From assembly GCF_009674565.1 (NCBI RefSeq), contig NZ_WKJL01000023.1, forward strand, positions 38,535-102,534: 64,000 nt of DNA. The letters run 5' to 3'. Shown here one piece after another: positions 7,865-16,686 of this stretch. Made by a program: the position numbers and the translations under genes. This DNA is from Duganella aquatilis (GTDB taxonomy: Bacteria > Pseudomonadota > Gammaproteobacteria > Burkholderiales > Burkholderiaceae_D). A model generated the notes under the pieces. The model saw nothing but the letters and a program-made list of their open reading frames with translations. It had not been told where the DNA came from and made no database searches. Each line of letters begins with the position of its first letter. Position 1 is the stretch's first letter.

Positions 7865-10522
7865 TTACCATTCCGCGCCGATGCGCAGGCCGAACATGCG
7901 CGGATCGTTGTACTGGGCGATGACGTAGCCAGGATCGACAATGCGGGCATTGTTCTTGGCGAAGACGTCGCTCAGGTTGTTGACGTACAGCTCCGCGTGC
8001 CATTTGCCGCTCGGCGCCGTCAGGCGCAGCGAGGCGTCATAGGTGGCGTAGGCTTTCTGCATATTGCCGATGTGCGGGTTGTCCAGGTTCTGGATGCTGA
8101 AGTACATCTTGTCCTGCCAGCGGGCCGACACGCGCGGCGTCAGCACATAGGCGTTCGGCAGCACGAACTCCTGCGAACCTTCGATGCGGGCGCTGTTGTC
8201 CGGCGCGTTCGGCAGGCGGTTGCCCACCACGTTGGCCGGGAACTTGCCGATCAGCGCAGGGTCGGTGCCGGTGTAGCGCACGCAGGCCGGCACGCCGTAG
8301 GTTTCGCGGAACGGTGCGCACGGCACGTCGCGCCAGGTCTGAACGTAATCCGGATAGGAGGTCACGACAGCGTGCAGGTGCGAGGCCGAGAAGTTGATCT
8401 CGGCGCCCGACCATGGCTTGTACTTGCCTTCCAGTTCCAGGCCGGAGATCTTGGCCGACGCCGCGTTGGTGGTGCCGTACAGGACCGCCGCATCGCAGGC
8501 CGGGTTGGCGGCCGTACATGGGATGGTCGGGATGATCTTGCCCATCTGGACCGCGCCGGTCATCTGCATGTCCTTGTAGCGGCTGTGGAAGGCGGTGGCC
8601 GAGACCGACAGGCGGTTGTCCAGCATGCGGCCCTTGTAGCCGACCTCGAAGTTGGTCAGGGTCTCAGGCTTCCAAGGCAGGAAGGTGTAGTGCGGGCCGG
8701 GCGTCATGTCGGCGCAGTTGCCGTTCAGGCCGCGTGCGCAGATGTTCTGCTTGTCGCTGAAGCCGCCGGCCTTGTAGCCGGTCGACAGCGAGGTGAACAC
8801 GAAGTCGCGCGGCGTCGGCTGGTAGCTCATGCCGAGGCGCCAGGTGAACTTGTTCCACGAATCCTTGTTGTTGCTGATATCCGGCACGATGGCCGGATTC
8901 AGGCCGGCGATGCCGTAGTAGCTGCCCATGCCCGGTTTCAGGTTGGAGCTGTTGAAGTACTGGCCGGCCACCGGCGTGTACTGGCCGTTGAAGTAGGAGT
9001 ACGGGTCGCTGACGGTGCCGGAGTCGTAGAACTTGCCGTCCTTGTCCTCGCGCACATCGCGCGTCATGCGGCCGCCGACGGTCAGATTCCATTTCGGCGC
9101 GAAGCCCCAGTCCACCTGGCCGAACACGGCTTTCGAATCGGACTGGCGGTCGGTCTGGCTGTACAGGTAGTTGTACGGCTGGCCCGGCGCCTGCACCATC
9201 GACGAGATATCGTCCTCGCCGAATTCGATGGCATTCTTCTCGTGCATCCAGAACAGGCCGGTCACGTAGCGCAGGGCGCCGGCTTCGCCGCGCAGCTGCA
9301 GCTCCTGCACGGTGGTCTTGAACTTGGACGAGTTGGTGAAGGTAGCGGTGTCGTTGACCACGCCGCCATAGATGTTGATGTCGGACTCGATCGGCTGGTA
9401 GCCGGCGTCGCCGTCGCGGATCTGACGCCGCTTCTGCACCGAGTACGAGGCGTTGTATTCGACCGTGGCGTTGGGCAGCGGATTCCACGTCAGGCGGCTG
9501 CGCCAGGTGTCGATGCTCCAGTTCAGCTCACCCGGCACGTTGATCTTGACGTCCCACTGGCCGCCCGGGCAGGCGTAGGCGGTGCCGGCCGCCATCTGGC
9601 AGTCCTTCAGCGCGATGTCGCCGGCGCCTTTGTTGGTGTAGCGCTCATAGGCGCCCAGCCATTCCAGGGTGTCGGTGGCTTTCCAGCGCGCCTGCAGGCG
9701 GGCCGCCCATTCGTTCTTGTTGCCGTAGGCCTTGTCGGCGCCGACCGGCACGTTGTGGCGCTGGTCCACGTCCGGAATGATGTTGCCGGCGGCGTCGCGC
9801 GCCGGCGTGATGCCCAGCGACGGGAAGTTGGCGGCGTAGAAGTCCTGCTGCTGGTTCAGGTAGCTGTCGCGCTTGATGGCCATCATGGTGGCGCGCATGG
9901 CGAAGTTGTCGCTGATCGGAATGTTCTGCGCAGCCGCCACCTGGCGCAGGTTGTAGTTGCCGACCGTGAAGGTGCCGTTGCCCTCGTTCACGCCGAACTG
10001 CGGCTTGGCCGGGATGATGTTGATGCTGCCGCCGGTGGCGTTGCGGCCGAACAGCGTGCCCTGCGGGCCGCGCAGCACTTCCACCTGCTCCAGGTCGAAC
10101 AGCAGCGCCAGCGCCGACTGCGGACGCGGCGTGTAGATGCCGTCGACGTGCAGGCTCACCGCCGGATTACCGATTTCGGTGAAGTCATTGCTGCTGACGC
10201 CGCGCATCGAGATCTTGACGCCCGAGCTGCCGTCGGTGGCGCTGCCCAGTTGCAGGTTGGGCACCTCGCCGCTCAGGCCGCGGATGTCGGTGATGCCCTT
10301 GCGGGTCAGTTCGTCCTGCGTCACGGCGGTCATCGACACCGGCGTTTTCAGCAGCGATGTCGAATGGCGGGTTGCCGTCACCACCACCTCGGGTACTTCG
10401 TCCTTGCTGGCCGGCGCCGCTGCGGCGCTGTCTTGCTGGGCCAGCGCCGGCCATGCGATGCAGCTGCAGGCGCCGGCGACGGCCATACTGATAATCGTTT
10501 TTTTTGTGCTCAATAGGGACAT
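7865..10522 (-). CDS. TonB-dependent outer-membrane receptor of the hexosamine cluster
   Basis: 885 residues. A signal peptide ends near WPALAQ. A TonB-box-like stretch DEVPEVVVTATRH is followed by the plug domain (KTPVSMTAVTQDELTRKGI, RGLSGEVPNL, VEVLRGPQGTLFGRNATGGSINIIP). A long 22-strand barrel region follows and ends in the aromatic-rich RMFGLRIGAEW. It carries no extra N-terminal signalling domain, so no sigma/anti-sigma link is expected. Its place behind an MFS sugar porter and before glycosidase-like genes argues for uptake of oligosaccharides rather than siderophores, although the plug alone cannot tell. It is separated by 57 bases from the MFS gene upstream and 28 bases from the lipoprotein gene downstream, so one transcript is likely. 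Confidence 0.92.
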   Translation of the reverse strand: MSLLSTKKTIISMAVAGACSCIAWPALAQQDSAAAAPASKDEVPEVVVTATRHSTSLLKTPVSMTAVTQDELTRKGITDIRGLSGEVPNLQLGSATDGSSGVKISMRGVSSNDFTEIGNPAVSLHVDGIYTPRPQSALALLFDLEQVEVLRGPQGTLFGRNATGGSINIIPAKPQFGVNEGNGTFTVGNYNLRQVAAAQNIPISDNFAMRATMMAIKRDSYLNQQQDFYAANFPSLGITPARDAAGNIIPDVDQRHNVPVGADKAYGNKNEWAARLQARWKATDTLEWLGAYERYTNKGAGDIALKDCQMAAGTAYACPGGQWDVKINVPGELNWSIDTWRSRLTWNPLPNATVEYNASYSVQKRRQIRDGDAGYQPIESDINIYGGVVNDTATFTNSSKFKTTVQELQLRGEAGALRYVTGLFWMHEKNAIEFGEDDISSMVQAPGQPYNYLYSQTDRQSDSKAVFGQVDWGFAPKWNLTVGGRMTRDVREDKDGKFYDSGTVSDPYSYFNGQYTPVAGQYFNSSNLKPGMGSYYGIAGLNPAIVPDISNNKDSWNKFTWRLGMSYQPTPRDFVFTSLSTGYKAGGFSDKQNICARGLNGNCADMTPGPHYTFLPWKPETLTNFEVGYKGRMLDNRLSVSATAFHSRYKDMQMTGAVQMGKIIPTIPCTAANPACDAAVLYGTTNAASAKISGLELEGKYKPWSGAEINFSASHLHAVVTSYPDYVQTWRDVPCAPFRETYGVPACVRYTGTDPALIGKFPANVVGNRLPNAPDNSARIEGSQEFVLPNAYVLTPRVSARWQDKMYFSIQNLDNPHIGNMQKAYATYDASLRLTAPSGKWHAELYVNNLSDVFAKNNARIVDPGYVIAQYNDPRMFGLRIGAEW

Positions 10523-10579
10523 CTGATTACTCCTGGTTTTGGTGACAACAGTAAAAAGGCTTGGTGCGATCGTGAATCG

Positions 10580-11932
10580 TTATTGCGGGGTGGCGGCGCC
10601 GCGCCAGTGGCGTATCTTGTGGCCGCCGGCGGCATACCAGAGGATCAGCGCATAGCAAGGCAGCATCAGCCAGTAGCCGGCGCGCGGATTGGCCAGGTCC
10701 GACAGGCGGCCGTACAGCAGCGGCAAGACCGCGCCGCCGGAAATCGCCATCACCAGCACCGCCGAACCGCTGGCGGTGTGACGGCCCAGTCCCTGCAGCG
10801 CCAGCGGCCAGATGGCCGGCCACACCATGGCGTTGGCCAGGCCCAGCAGCGCCAGGCACATGACGGTGTCGGGCACCGGCGGCACGCCGCTCCAGCCCAG
10901 CAAGGCCTGCGACAGGCCACTGCTGTGGCTGGAACCGGTGGCCACGCCGACCGTCAGCAGCAGGCCGGCCAGCGCCGACAGCACCAGCGCATGCTGCTGC
11001 GACAGGTAGCGCGGAATCGCTACCACGCCGATCAGGTAGCCCAGCACCATGCACAACATGGTGTAGGACGTGAGCACGCCGAAATTGGCGACGTTCAGTT
11101 CGTGGCCGTACAGGCCGATGGTGTCACCGGCGATCACCTCCACGCCGACGTAGCCGAACAGCGCCAGCGCGCCCAGCACCAGCTGCGGGAACTGCAGCAC
11201 GCCGCTGCGCGCCAGCGGACCGCTGTCGCCCTCGCCGTCGGTTTCGGCAGGAATCTCGCGCAGGCTGGAGAAGTGAATGAAGGCGGTGATGACGAACAGC
11301 GCCGCCGCCATGCAGGCATACGGGAAGATCAGGCGCTGCGCCAGCACGGCGCGCATGGCGTCGCGGCCGGCGTCATCGAGCGTGGCCAGCGCGGTGTGCG
11401 AGAAGCTGTCGATATCGGCCAGCATCAGCGACGAGAACACCAGCGGCACCACCACGCCGGCGCCCTTGTTGAACAGGCCCATGATGCTGATGCGCATGGC
11501 CGCGCTTTCGCGCGCGCCGAGGCAGACGATGTAGGGATTGATGGCGGTCTGCATCAGCGTCATGCCGCTGGCCAGCGTGAACAGCGCGGCCAGGAACAGT
11601 TCGTAATGCGTGCTCTGCGCCGCCGGGATGAACAGCAAGGCGCCGGCGCCCATGATGGCCAGGCCCAGCGTCATGCCTTTCTTGTAGCCGATTTTGCCCA
11701 GCACCACGGCCGACGGCATGGCCATCACGGTGTAGGCGATGTAGAACGCGAAGGTGACCCACAGCGCCTGGAAGTTGTTCAGGCCGCAGACGATTTTCAG
11801 GAACGGCACCAGCGAGCCGTTCAGCCAGGTGACGAAGCCGAGAATAAAAAACAGCAGTCCGACGAATAGCATCCCGACCACGACCGCGCGCGTCGAGTCG
11901 CTACTGCTCGGGTTCGGCTTAAGTTGTTGCAT
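10580..11932 (-). CDS. MFS sugar:proton symporter, FucP/NagP type
   Basis: 450 residues with about 12 hydrophobic segments. The start is typical of the FucP branch: FVGLLFFILGFVTWLNGSLVPFLK. Next come AFYIAYTVMAMPSAVVLGKIGYKKGM and a conserved TLMQTAINPYIVCLGAR. The C-terminal half contains GYVGVEVIAGDTIGLYG and NAMVWPAIWPLALQGLG. It should import a monosaccharide across the inner membrane with protons. GlcNAc is the best guess because a GH20 hexosaminidase is in the same cluster, but the substrate is not fixed by sequence. It is the first gene of the minus-strand run. The ATG at 11932 follows GGAGGAG. Confidence 0.88.
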   Translation of the reverse strand: MQQLKPNPSSSDSTRAVVVGMLFVGLLFFILGFVTWLNGSLVPFLKIVCGLNNFQALWVTFAFYIAYTVMAMPSAVVLGKIGYKKGMTLGLAIMGAGALLFIPAAQSTHYELFLAALFTLASGMTLMQTAINPYIVCLGARESAAMRISIMGLFNKGAGVVVPLVFSSLMLADIDSFSHTALATLDDAGRDAMRAVLAQRLIFPYACMAAALFVITAFIHFSSLREIPAETDGEGDSGPLARSGVLQFPQLVLGALALFGYVGVEVIAGDTIGLYGHELNVANFGVLTSYTMLCMVLGYLIGVVAIPRYLSQQHALVLSALAGLLLTVGVATGSSHSSGLSQALLGWSGVPPVPDTVMCLALLGLANAMVWPAIWPLALQGLGRHTASGSAVLVMAISGGAVLPLLYGRLSDLANPRAGYWLMLPCYALILWYAAGGHKIRHWRGAATPQ

Positions 11933-12192
11933 GGGTCTCCTCCGGGTTATCGATGAGTCATGCTAGCAGTGCCAAGTTTGCACGGCCAGCAACCCGGAAA
12001 ATCTCATAACTATATGATTTTATTGAGAATGTATTTTTTAACAATGCTGCAGCGCTTACATTTCTTTACGAAGCCGGCGTTATGCCTCGCCCGCCCACGG
12101 CAAGTCCGCAAGTTCAGCTTGCAAAACTTTACAAAACGACGCGAGAAATTACAGGCTTGTGACCGTGAAGCCACAATTGGCGGGGTGAAGGG
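11933..12192 (-). promoter_or_regulatory. Leader region of the hexosamine cluster
   Basis: 260 bases of locally AT-rich DNA before the MFS gene, after the LysR gene. It holds a small inverted repeat GCAAG-TTCAG-CTTGC at 12108-12122. On the minus strand it also holds ATGTAAGCGCT, half of a LacI-family-like operator, near 12054-12064. Neither is strong enough to name a regulator. The GTTTAGT palindrome found in the mannan loci is absent here. Confidence 0.3.
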
Positions 12193-13083
12193 CTAGGCGG
12201 CCTTGCTGCGCACCAGATCGAGCCAGGCGCGCGCGGCGAACGACAGGTGGCCGCCGCGCCGCCAGGCCAGCATCAGTTTCCAGTCCAGCGCCGGCTCCTC
12301 CAGCTTCACCACGGTGAACTGGCCCTTCTCCAGGGTGTCGCAAAACACCTTGGGCAGCAGCGTGATGCCGACGCCCAGCCGCACCAGCGAGGCGACGAAA
12401 TCCCACTGGCCGCTGCGGCCGCTGATGCGCGGCGTGAAGCCGGCGCGCAGGCAGGCGTCGGCGATGATGTCGTTCAGCGCGAAGCCTTCGCCGTAGAAGA
12501 TGAAGGCGCTGTCGGCCAGTTCGCGCAGCCGCACGCCGCGCTTGCCGCGCCAGGCCGAGTCGCCCGGCGCCAGCAGGCACATGGGCGACGTCAGCAGCGG
12601 AAAGGAATCGAACTCCTGCCACGCCGCCTGGTTGGACGGGTGGTCCAGCATGGTGCCCATTTCCAGCACGCCGCTGCGCAGGTCCGCCTCGATGCCCTGC
12701 GAGCCGCCCTCGAACAGCTTGAGCTCGATCTGCGGATGGCGCTTGTGGTAGGCCGCCAGCAACGGCGCCAGCGGCGCGTGCGATTGCTGGGTGACGCCCA
12801 GACGCAAATCGCCACGCCGCAGCTGCTGCAGGTCTTCCAGCTCGACGCCCATCTCTTCGTGCATGGCCAGCAGTGCGCGGCCGCGTTGCAGCACCACGTT
12901 GCCGGCGTCGGTCAGCGTGAAGCGCTTGCCGACCCGCTCCAGCAAGGTCAGGTCCAGCGACAGTTCCAGCTGCTGGATCATCTTGCTGACGGTGGGCTGG
13001 GTCACGTGCAGCTGTTCGGCCGCCCGGCTGAAGCTCTGCTGGTCGACCACGGCGACGAAATAGCGCAGTGCGCGGATATCCAT
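12193..13083 (-). CDS. LysR-type regulator divergent from the CidA/LrgB pair
   Basis: 296 residues. The N-terminal winged HTH begins MDIRALRYFVAVVDQQSFSRAAEQLHVTQPTVSKMIQQLE, a textbook LysR start, and continues with a GDLRLGVTQQ linker into the effector domain (LKLFEGGSQGIEADLRSG, VRLGVGITLLPK). It is transcribed away from the holin-like genes across a 77-base AT-rich gap. This is the usual arrangement of CidR-like regulators and their targets, so it probably controls them in response to a small acidic metabolite (family inference). The start is at the expected distance from the HTH. Confidence 0.9.
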   Translation of the reverse strand: MDIRALRYFVAVVDQQSFSRAAEQLHVTQPTVSKMIQQLELSLDLTLLERVGKRFTLTDAGNVVLQRGRALLAMHEEMGVELEDLQQLRRGDLRLGVTQQSHAPLAPLLAAYHKRHPQIELKLFEGGSQGIEADLRSGVLEMGTMLDHPSNQAAWQEFDSFPLLTSPMCLLAPGDSAWRGKRGVRLRELADSAFIFYGEGFALNDIIADACLRAGFTPRISGRSGQWDFVASLVRLGVGITLLPKVFCDTLEKGQFTVVKLEEPALDWKLMLAWRRGGHLSFAARAWLDLVRSKAA

Positions 13084-13160
13084 GAACTATTCCAATTCAG
13101 AATGATTTTAATAATTTTAATTCATTTTATCTTTTATGGGCCGCGACCTAGAATGGCAAC

Positions 13161-13562
13161 ATGAAACGTATTGTCTACACACTGGCGCAGGTTCTGGGGC
13201 TGATCGCGGCGTGGTACGCGGCCGACCGCCTGTCGGCGTGGTCCGGCCTGCCCTTCTCCGGCGGCGTGGTCGGCCTGATCATCATGGTCCTGCTGCTGCA
13301 AAGCGGCGTGCTGCGTCCGTCCGCCATCGAGCATGGCGCGGACTGGCTGCTGTCGAACATGCTGCTGTTCTTTATTCCGCTGGTGGTGTCGGTGGTGCAG
13401 TTCACCGGCTTGCTGGAACAGGATGGCCTGCGCCTGTTCGCCGCCATCGGCATCGGCTTTATCTGCGTGATGCTGGCTACCGCCTTCACCGTGGAATGGG
13501 TGTGCCGCTTTGAACGCGGCCGCAAACTGCGCCGCTTGCGCGAAGCACGGGCGGCGGCATGA
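13161..13562 (+). CDS. CidA/LrgA-family holin-like membrane protein
   Basis: 133 residues with four hydrophobic segments, starting MKRIVYTLAQVLGLIAAWYAADRLSAWSGLPFSGGVVGLIIMVLLL. The PFSGGVVGL loop and LLSNMLLFFIPLVVSVVQF are family marks. CidA/LrgA proteins are small inner-membrane proteins linked to murein hydrolase control and to export of pyruvate or similar acids. The last codon overlaps the start of the LrgB gene (ATGA), so the two are translationally coupled. The tail is basic (RFERGRKLRRLREARAAA), as is common in this family. There is no strong ribosome site before the ATG. Confidence 0.88.
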   Translation: MKRIVYTLAQVLGLIAAWYAADRLSAWSGLPFSGGVVGLIIMVLLLQSGVLRPSAIEHGADWLLSNMLLFFIPLVVSVVQFTGLLEQDGLRLFAAIGIGFICVMLATAFTVEWVCRFERGRKLRRLREARAAA

Positions 13563-14242
13563 AACCGCTACTGTTCCTGCTGCTGACGCTAGTTCTGTTC
13601 TACGCCAACGTGGCTTTGCACAAGCGCTATCCGCGCATCTGGCTGACGCCGGCCATCGCCACCTCGGCGGTGCTGATCGCGGTGGTGCAGCTGTCGTCCA
13701 CGCCCTTCCCTGTCTACTTTGGCGACACGCGCTGGCTGTCATGGTTACTGGGTCCGGCGACTGTGGCGTTTGCGCTGCCGATCTACCAGTACCGTGAGCT
13801 GGTGAAGGAGCATTGGCTGGCGCTGTCGCTGGGCAGCGTGGCTGGCATCGTCGCCTCGCTGGGCAGCACGCTGCTGCTGGACCGCCTGCTTGGCCTGCAC
13901 GGCAGCATGGCGCAAAGCCTGCTGGCGCGTTCGGTGTCGACGCCGTTTGCGCTGGAGGCCACGCGCCACCTGGGCGGTTCGGCGCAGCTGACCGGCGTGT
14001 TCGTGATCATCACCGGCCTGTTCGGCATCCTGCTGGGACAAGTGCTGCTGGCGCGCCTGCCTCTGCGCATGCGCATCGCGCGCGGTGCGCCGTATGGCGC
14101 GGCGGCCCACGGCTTCGGCTTGAGCAAGGCGCGCTCGATCGGTCCGCAGGAAGGCGCGGTCGCCAGCCTGACCATGATCTTCAGCGGTGTGCTGATGGTG
14201 CTGCTGGCGCCTTTGTTAGGCCACATCCTTACCAGCGCATGA
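13559..14242 (+). CDS. LrgB/CidB-family membrane protein
   Basis: 227 residues, almost entirely hydrophobic with several membrane spans. LrgB marks are STPFPVYFGDTRWLSWLLGPATVAFALPIY near residues 48-77, LLARSVSTPFALEATRHLGG and GAPYGAAAHGFGLSKA. It is the usual partner of the CidA/LrgA protein encoded just upstream with a 4-base overlap. Its 3' end overlaps by 14 bases the 3' end of the convergent esterase gene. The pair would act in the inner membrane and is probably controlled by the divergent LysR regulator. Confidence 0.9.
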   Translation: MKPLLFLLLTLVLFYANVALHKRYPRIWLTPAIATSAVLIAVVQLSSTPFPVYFGDTRWLSWLLGPATVAFALPIYQYRELVKEHWLALSLGSVAGIVASLGSTLLLDRLLGLHGSMAQSLLARSVSTPFALEATRHLGGSAQLTGVFVIITGLFGILLGQVLLARLPLRMRIARGAPYGAAAHGFGLSKARSIGPQEGAVASLTMIFSGVLMVLLAPLLGHILTSA

Positions 14243-15395
14243 CCGCGCGCACCTGCGGCAGCAGGTCGTTGACGATGCTGATGTTCTGTTCCCTGGTCGG
14301 ATGGCCGTCGGTGGCATCGCCGGGATAGCCGGTGGACGCGATGGCGTGCACGCGCTGGTCGTCCACGCGGCGCACCGTCTCGGCGATATAGCTGCGCAGC
14401 GCCGCCTGTTTTTCATCGCGCAGGATGCCGCCTTCGGTCAGCATGATCTGCGCCTGCGGATGATCTGTCAGCAGCGTGCGCACCAGCGACACATAGGCTT
14501 GCACGTACTGCTCGCGCTCCGGTATGCCAAGCGTCATGTCGTTGGTGCCGATGGCGACCAGGATCGCATCCGGACGATACTCGCGCTGGTCCCACTTCAC
14601 GGCGTCGTTCAGCGTGGGTATAGTCATGCCGTAGAACTCGCCCAGGTTCAGCTCATTGGTCTTGCCTTCATACGTGCGGACCAGGCCACGGCCGCCGTAG
14701 CACACCAGCTGCACCTGCGCGTTGAGCCGCTGCGCCATCAGCATGCCGTAGGAGGCGCGCGGATCGCTCCATGCCGGCGTGCTCTTCTCGCCGGCCACGC
14801 GGTCTATCGACGCGCCGCAGGTGACGGAGTCGCCCAGCAACAGCAGCTTGCGGGCTGGCAGTTGCGGCGCCGCGTTCCATTTGCCATCGGTATCGAAGCC
14901 CAGCAGCATGGCGATGCCTTGCCAGGTCTCGGTGCGGTTGACAATTTGCGCCGCGTGCTTGCCCGGCGCCAGTCCTTGCGCCAGCACCAGCGTTTGCGCG
15001 CCTTTGTCGAGATGCAGCTTGCGCGCCGCGCCGTCCACGATCACGTCCAGATAGTTTTGTTCGCCGCTGGCCTGCACGATGGCGCTCAACCGCGTGCCCT
15101 CGAAGTTCAGGAAGAAGCTCACACCGGGATAGCTGAACCGCACGCCGCCGTCCGGCCGCACTTCCATCCGCCCCATGCGCGCCACATGCGGATCGGTGGC
15201 GGCAATCTGCGGGGTAGCAGCCAGCCCCTCGAACTTCTGCGCACGAACGTTGACACCCAGGACCAGCAGCAACAACAGCAGTAAAACATCCTTCCACCAC
15301 GAACGAAAGGGGCTGCCCCCGCACGGGGTCAGACCCTGGTCGCAGCGATGTGCGGGTTTCACATCACCGCCTGATCGCATGCAGACGATCCGCAT
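14229..15395 (-). CDS. SGNH (CE2-like) carbohydrate acetyl esterase; start uncertain
   Basis: A secreted esterase. After a hydrophobic leader (LLLLLLLVLGVNVRA) comes a jelly-roll-like N-terminal part (FSYPGVSFFLNFEGTRL), then the SGNH hydrolase domain. The nucleophile is in LLLGDSVTCG, the block III motif is GTNDM, and the Asp-His pair lies in ATDGHP near the end. CE2 esterases with this plan deacetylate xylan and mannan. Here it is the third gene after an MFS porter and a GH5 mannanase, which favours acetyl-mannan. The ORF start at 15395 lies inside the mannanase 3' end, and the first codons are made of a dispersed 61-bp repeat (15300-15360). The true start is therefore probably a TTG or CTG just before the hydrophobic leader, near 15285, after a GGAAGGA ribosome site. 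Confidence 0.82.
   Translation of the reverse strand: MRIVCMRSGGDVKPAHRCDQGLTPCGGSPFRSWWKDVLLLLLLLVLGVNVRAQKFEGLAATPQIAATDPHVARMGRMEVRPDGGVRFSYPGVSFFLNFEGTRLSAIVQASGEQNYLDVIVDGAARKLHLDKGAQTLVLAQGLAPGKHAAQIVNRTETWQGIAMLLGFDTDGKWNAAPQLPARKLLLLGDSVTCGASIDRVAGEKSTPAWSDPRASYGMLMAQRLNAQVQLVCYGGRGLVRTYEGKTNELNLGEFYGMTIPTLNDAVKWDQREYRPDAILVAIGTNDMTLGIPEREQYVQAYVSLVRTLLTDHPQAQIMLTEGGILRDEKQAALRSYIAETVRRVDDQRVHAIASTGYPGDATDGHPTREQNISIVNDLLPQVRAVMRW
15300..15360 (-). repeat. Dispersed 61-bp repeat, copy 1
   Basis: Read on the minus strand, this matches 21376-21436 with 53 of 61 identical bases by eye (cores GAAACCCGCA, TCGCTGCG, CCAGGGTC, GACCCCGT). In this copy the inner palindrome is partly degraded. 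It sits between the mannanase stop (15364) and the leader of the esterase. Confidence 0.75.
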
Positions 15396-16686
15396 ACTCC
15401 TTAATCAGCAGCAGCGAAGTCACATCGGAGTCAAACACCGAATACAGTCCCTGCTCTTCCTGCGGCGGATCGCCGACAAAGTCATTCCCCGGCTTCCACC
15501 AGTAATCCGGATTGGCAGCACGCCCGGCGCCGCCCCACGCCCAGAAATTAAAGCCGGCAATCGGATCACCCTTCTGCGCGCGCGTAGCGATGATCTCAAA
15601 CACCTCCCGATAAAAGCGATCGCGAATCCTGGTCGTAGCCTTGATGCTGAACGACGGCCCATCGCGATCCAGTCCAAACTCCTCCAGCACAATCGGCTTG
15701 CCCAGCTTCGCAGCCAGCTCGATATGCGAGTTCAGATAATCGCGGCTCTTGGCAATGGCGTTATCCCAGGTGCCGGTTGGATTGTTGGAATCGAACCAGC
15801 TCCAGTTCTTCGGCCACAAATGATAGGTCAGGTAATCGATATTCCTGGTGCGATGCGCGTCCAGGTACAGCTGCGCATCCTGCGCCGAACCAGCCAGACC
15901 TTCGCTGCCGCTGCTGACCAGATGGTTCTTGTCCAGGCCATGAATGTAGCCCGCCACCTCATCAACCCACTTGACGTAGACCGCCTTCTCCTCCGCCGTC
16001 GCCTTGCCGTTGCCCGGACGCGGCTCGTTGGCCAGCTGCCACGACAGGATGTGCGTATCCTCGGTGTACGGCTTGCCGGTGATGGTGTTGACGCGCCTGA
16101 CGATCTTGGCGATGACGTTGCGATACTCCGCCTGCGCCGCAGCGTTGCGGTAGAAGCCCGCCGTCTTCTGCATATAGGTGTCGTAGTCCTTGGTCACGTT
16201 CGGGTCCAGCGCCGGCGTGCCTTCGAACCAGTTCAGGTACTGCGTCATGCCGCCCGACCACTGCCAGAAGTTGTTCAGGTAAAGCACCACCGTCATGTCG
16301 CGCTTGGCCACTTCCGCCATCAGGAAGTCCAGGCCGACGAGCAGGTTTTCATCGTACTGGCCAGGCGCGCTGGTGGTGGCCGGGCTGACGGCGCTATTCA
16401 TCTCCGTCTTCTCGGACACCGCCAGCACACGCAGATTGTTGATGCCGATGGCCTTCATGTTATCCAGCTCTTTCAGCAGACGCGCGCGCTCGCCCACGCC
16501 ACTGGCCGCGCCCAGGTAACCGCCGTACCAGAAGTTGGCGCCGGCGATGTAGTAAGCCTGTCCCTTGCGGGCGAAATGCGTTTTCTTGACGGTGACGAAA
16601 TCGCCACCGGCGGCGGGCGCCGCCTCCACCATGCCGCAGGCGCCGATCATCAAAGCGGCGGCGCAGAATTTGTAGAGTTGTTTCAC
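15364..16686 (-). CDS. Secreted GH5 endo-beta-mannanase (subfamily 7-like)
   Basis: 440 residues. The signal peptide is VKQLYKFCAAALMIGACGMVEAA. The barrel opens with YIAGANFWYGGYLG, a typical GH5 mannanase start. It continues with LRVLAVSEKTEMN and VVLYLNNFWQWSGGM. The acid/base Glu is in SWQLANEPRPG and the nucleophile Glu in IVLEEFGLDR. FNFWAWGGAGR near the end matches the substrate-facing Trp loop. It would cut internal beta-1,4-mannan or glucomannan bonds outside the cytoplasm. The GTG start at 16686 overlaps the MFS stop (GTGA) and has GGAG 8 bases upstream. The ORF can be extended upstream, but that part is only the shadow of the MFS gene. Co-transcription with the MFS porter puts it behind the operator at 18033. 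Mannan rather than cellulose is favoured by sequence style and by the AGE isomerase and mannosidases of the regulon. Confidence 0.87.
   Translation of the reverse strand: MKQLYKFCAAALMIGACGMVEAAPAAGGDFVTVKKTHFARKGQAYYIAGANFWYGGYLGAASGVGERARLLKELDNMKAIGINNLRVLAVSEKTEMNSAVSPATTSAPGQYDENLLVGLDFLMAEVAKRDMTVVLYLNNFWQWSGGMTQYLNWFEGTPALDPNVTKDYDTYMQKTAGFYRNAAAQAEYRNVIAKIVRRVNTITGKPYTEDTHILSWQLANEPRPGNGKATAEEKAVYVKWVDEVAGYIHGLDKNHLVSSGSEGLAGSAQDAQLYLDAHRTRNIDYLTYHLWPKNWSWFDSNNPTGTWDNAIAKSRDYLNSHIELAAKLGKPIVLEEFGLDRDGPSFSIKATTRIRDRFYREVFEIIATRAQKGDPIAGFNFWAWGGAGRAANPDYWWKPGNDFVGDPPQEEQGLYSVFDSDVTSLLLIKEYADRLHAIRR

Noticed and set aside
7547..10516. 989-codon open frame on the plus strand
   Set aside because: Antisense to the TonB receptor gene, which has a complete signal peptide, plug and barrel.
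12054..12064. LacI/NagR-type operator before the hexosamine cluster
   Set aside because: Only one arm resembles the usual site; the other does not mirror it, so I do not call a regulator.
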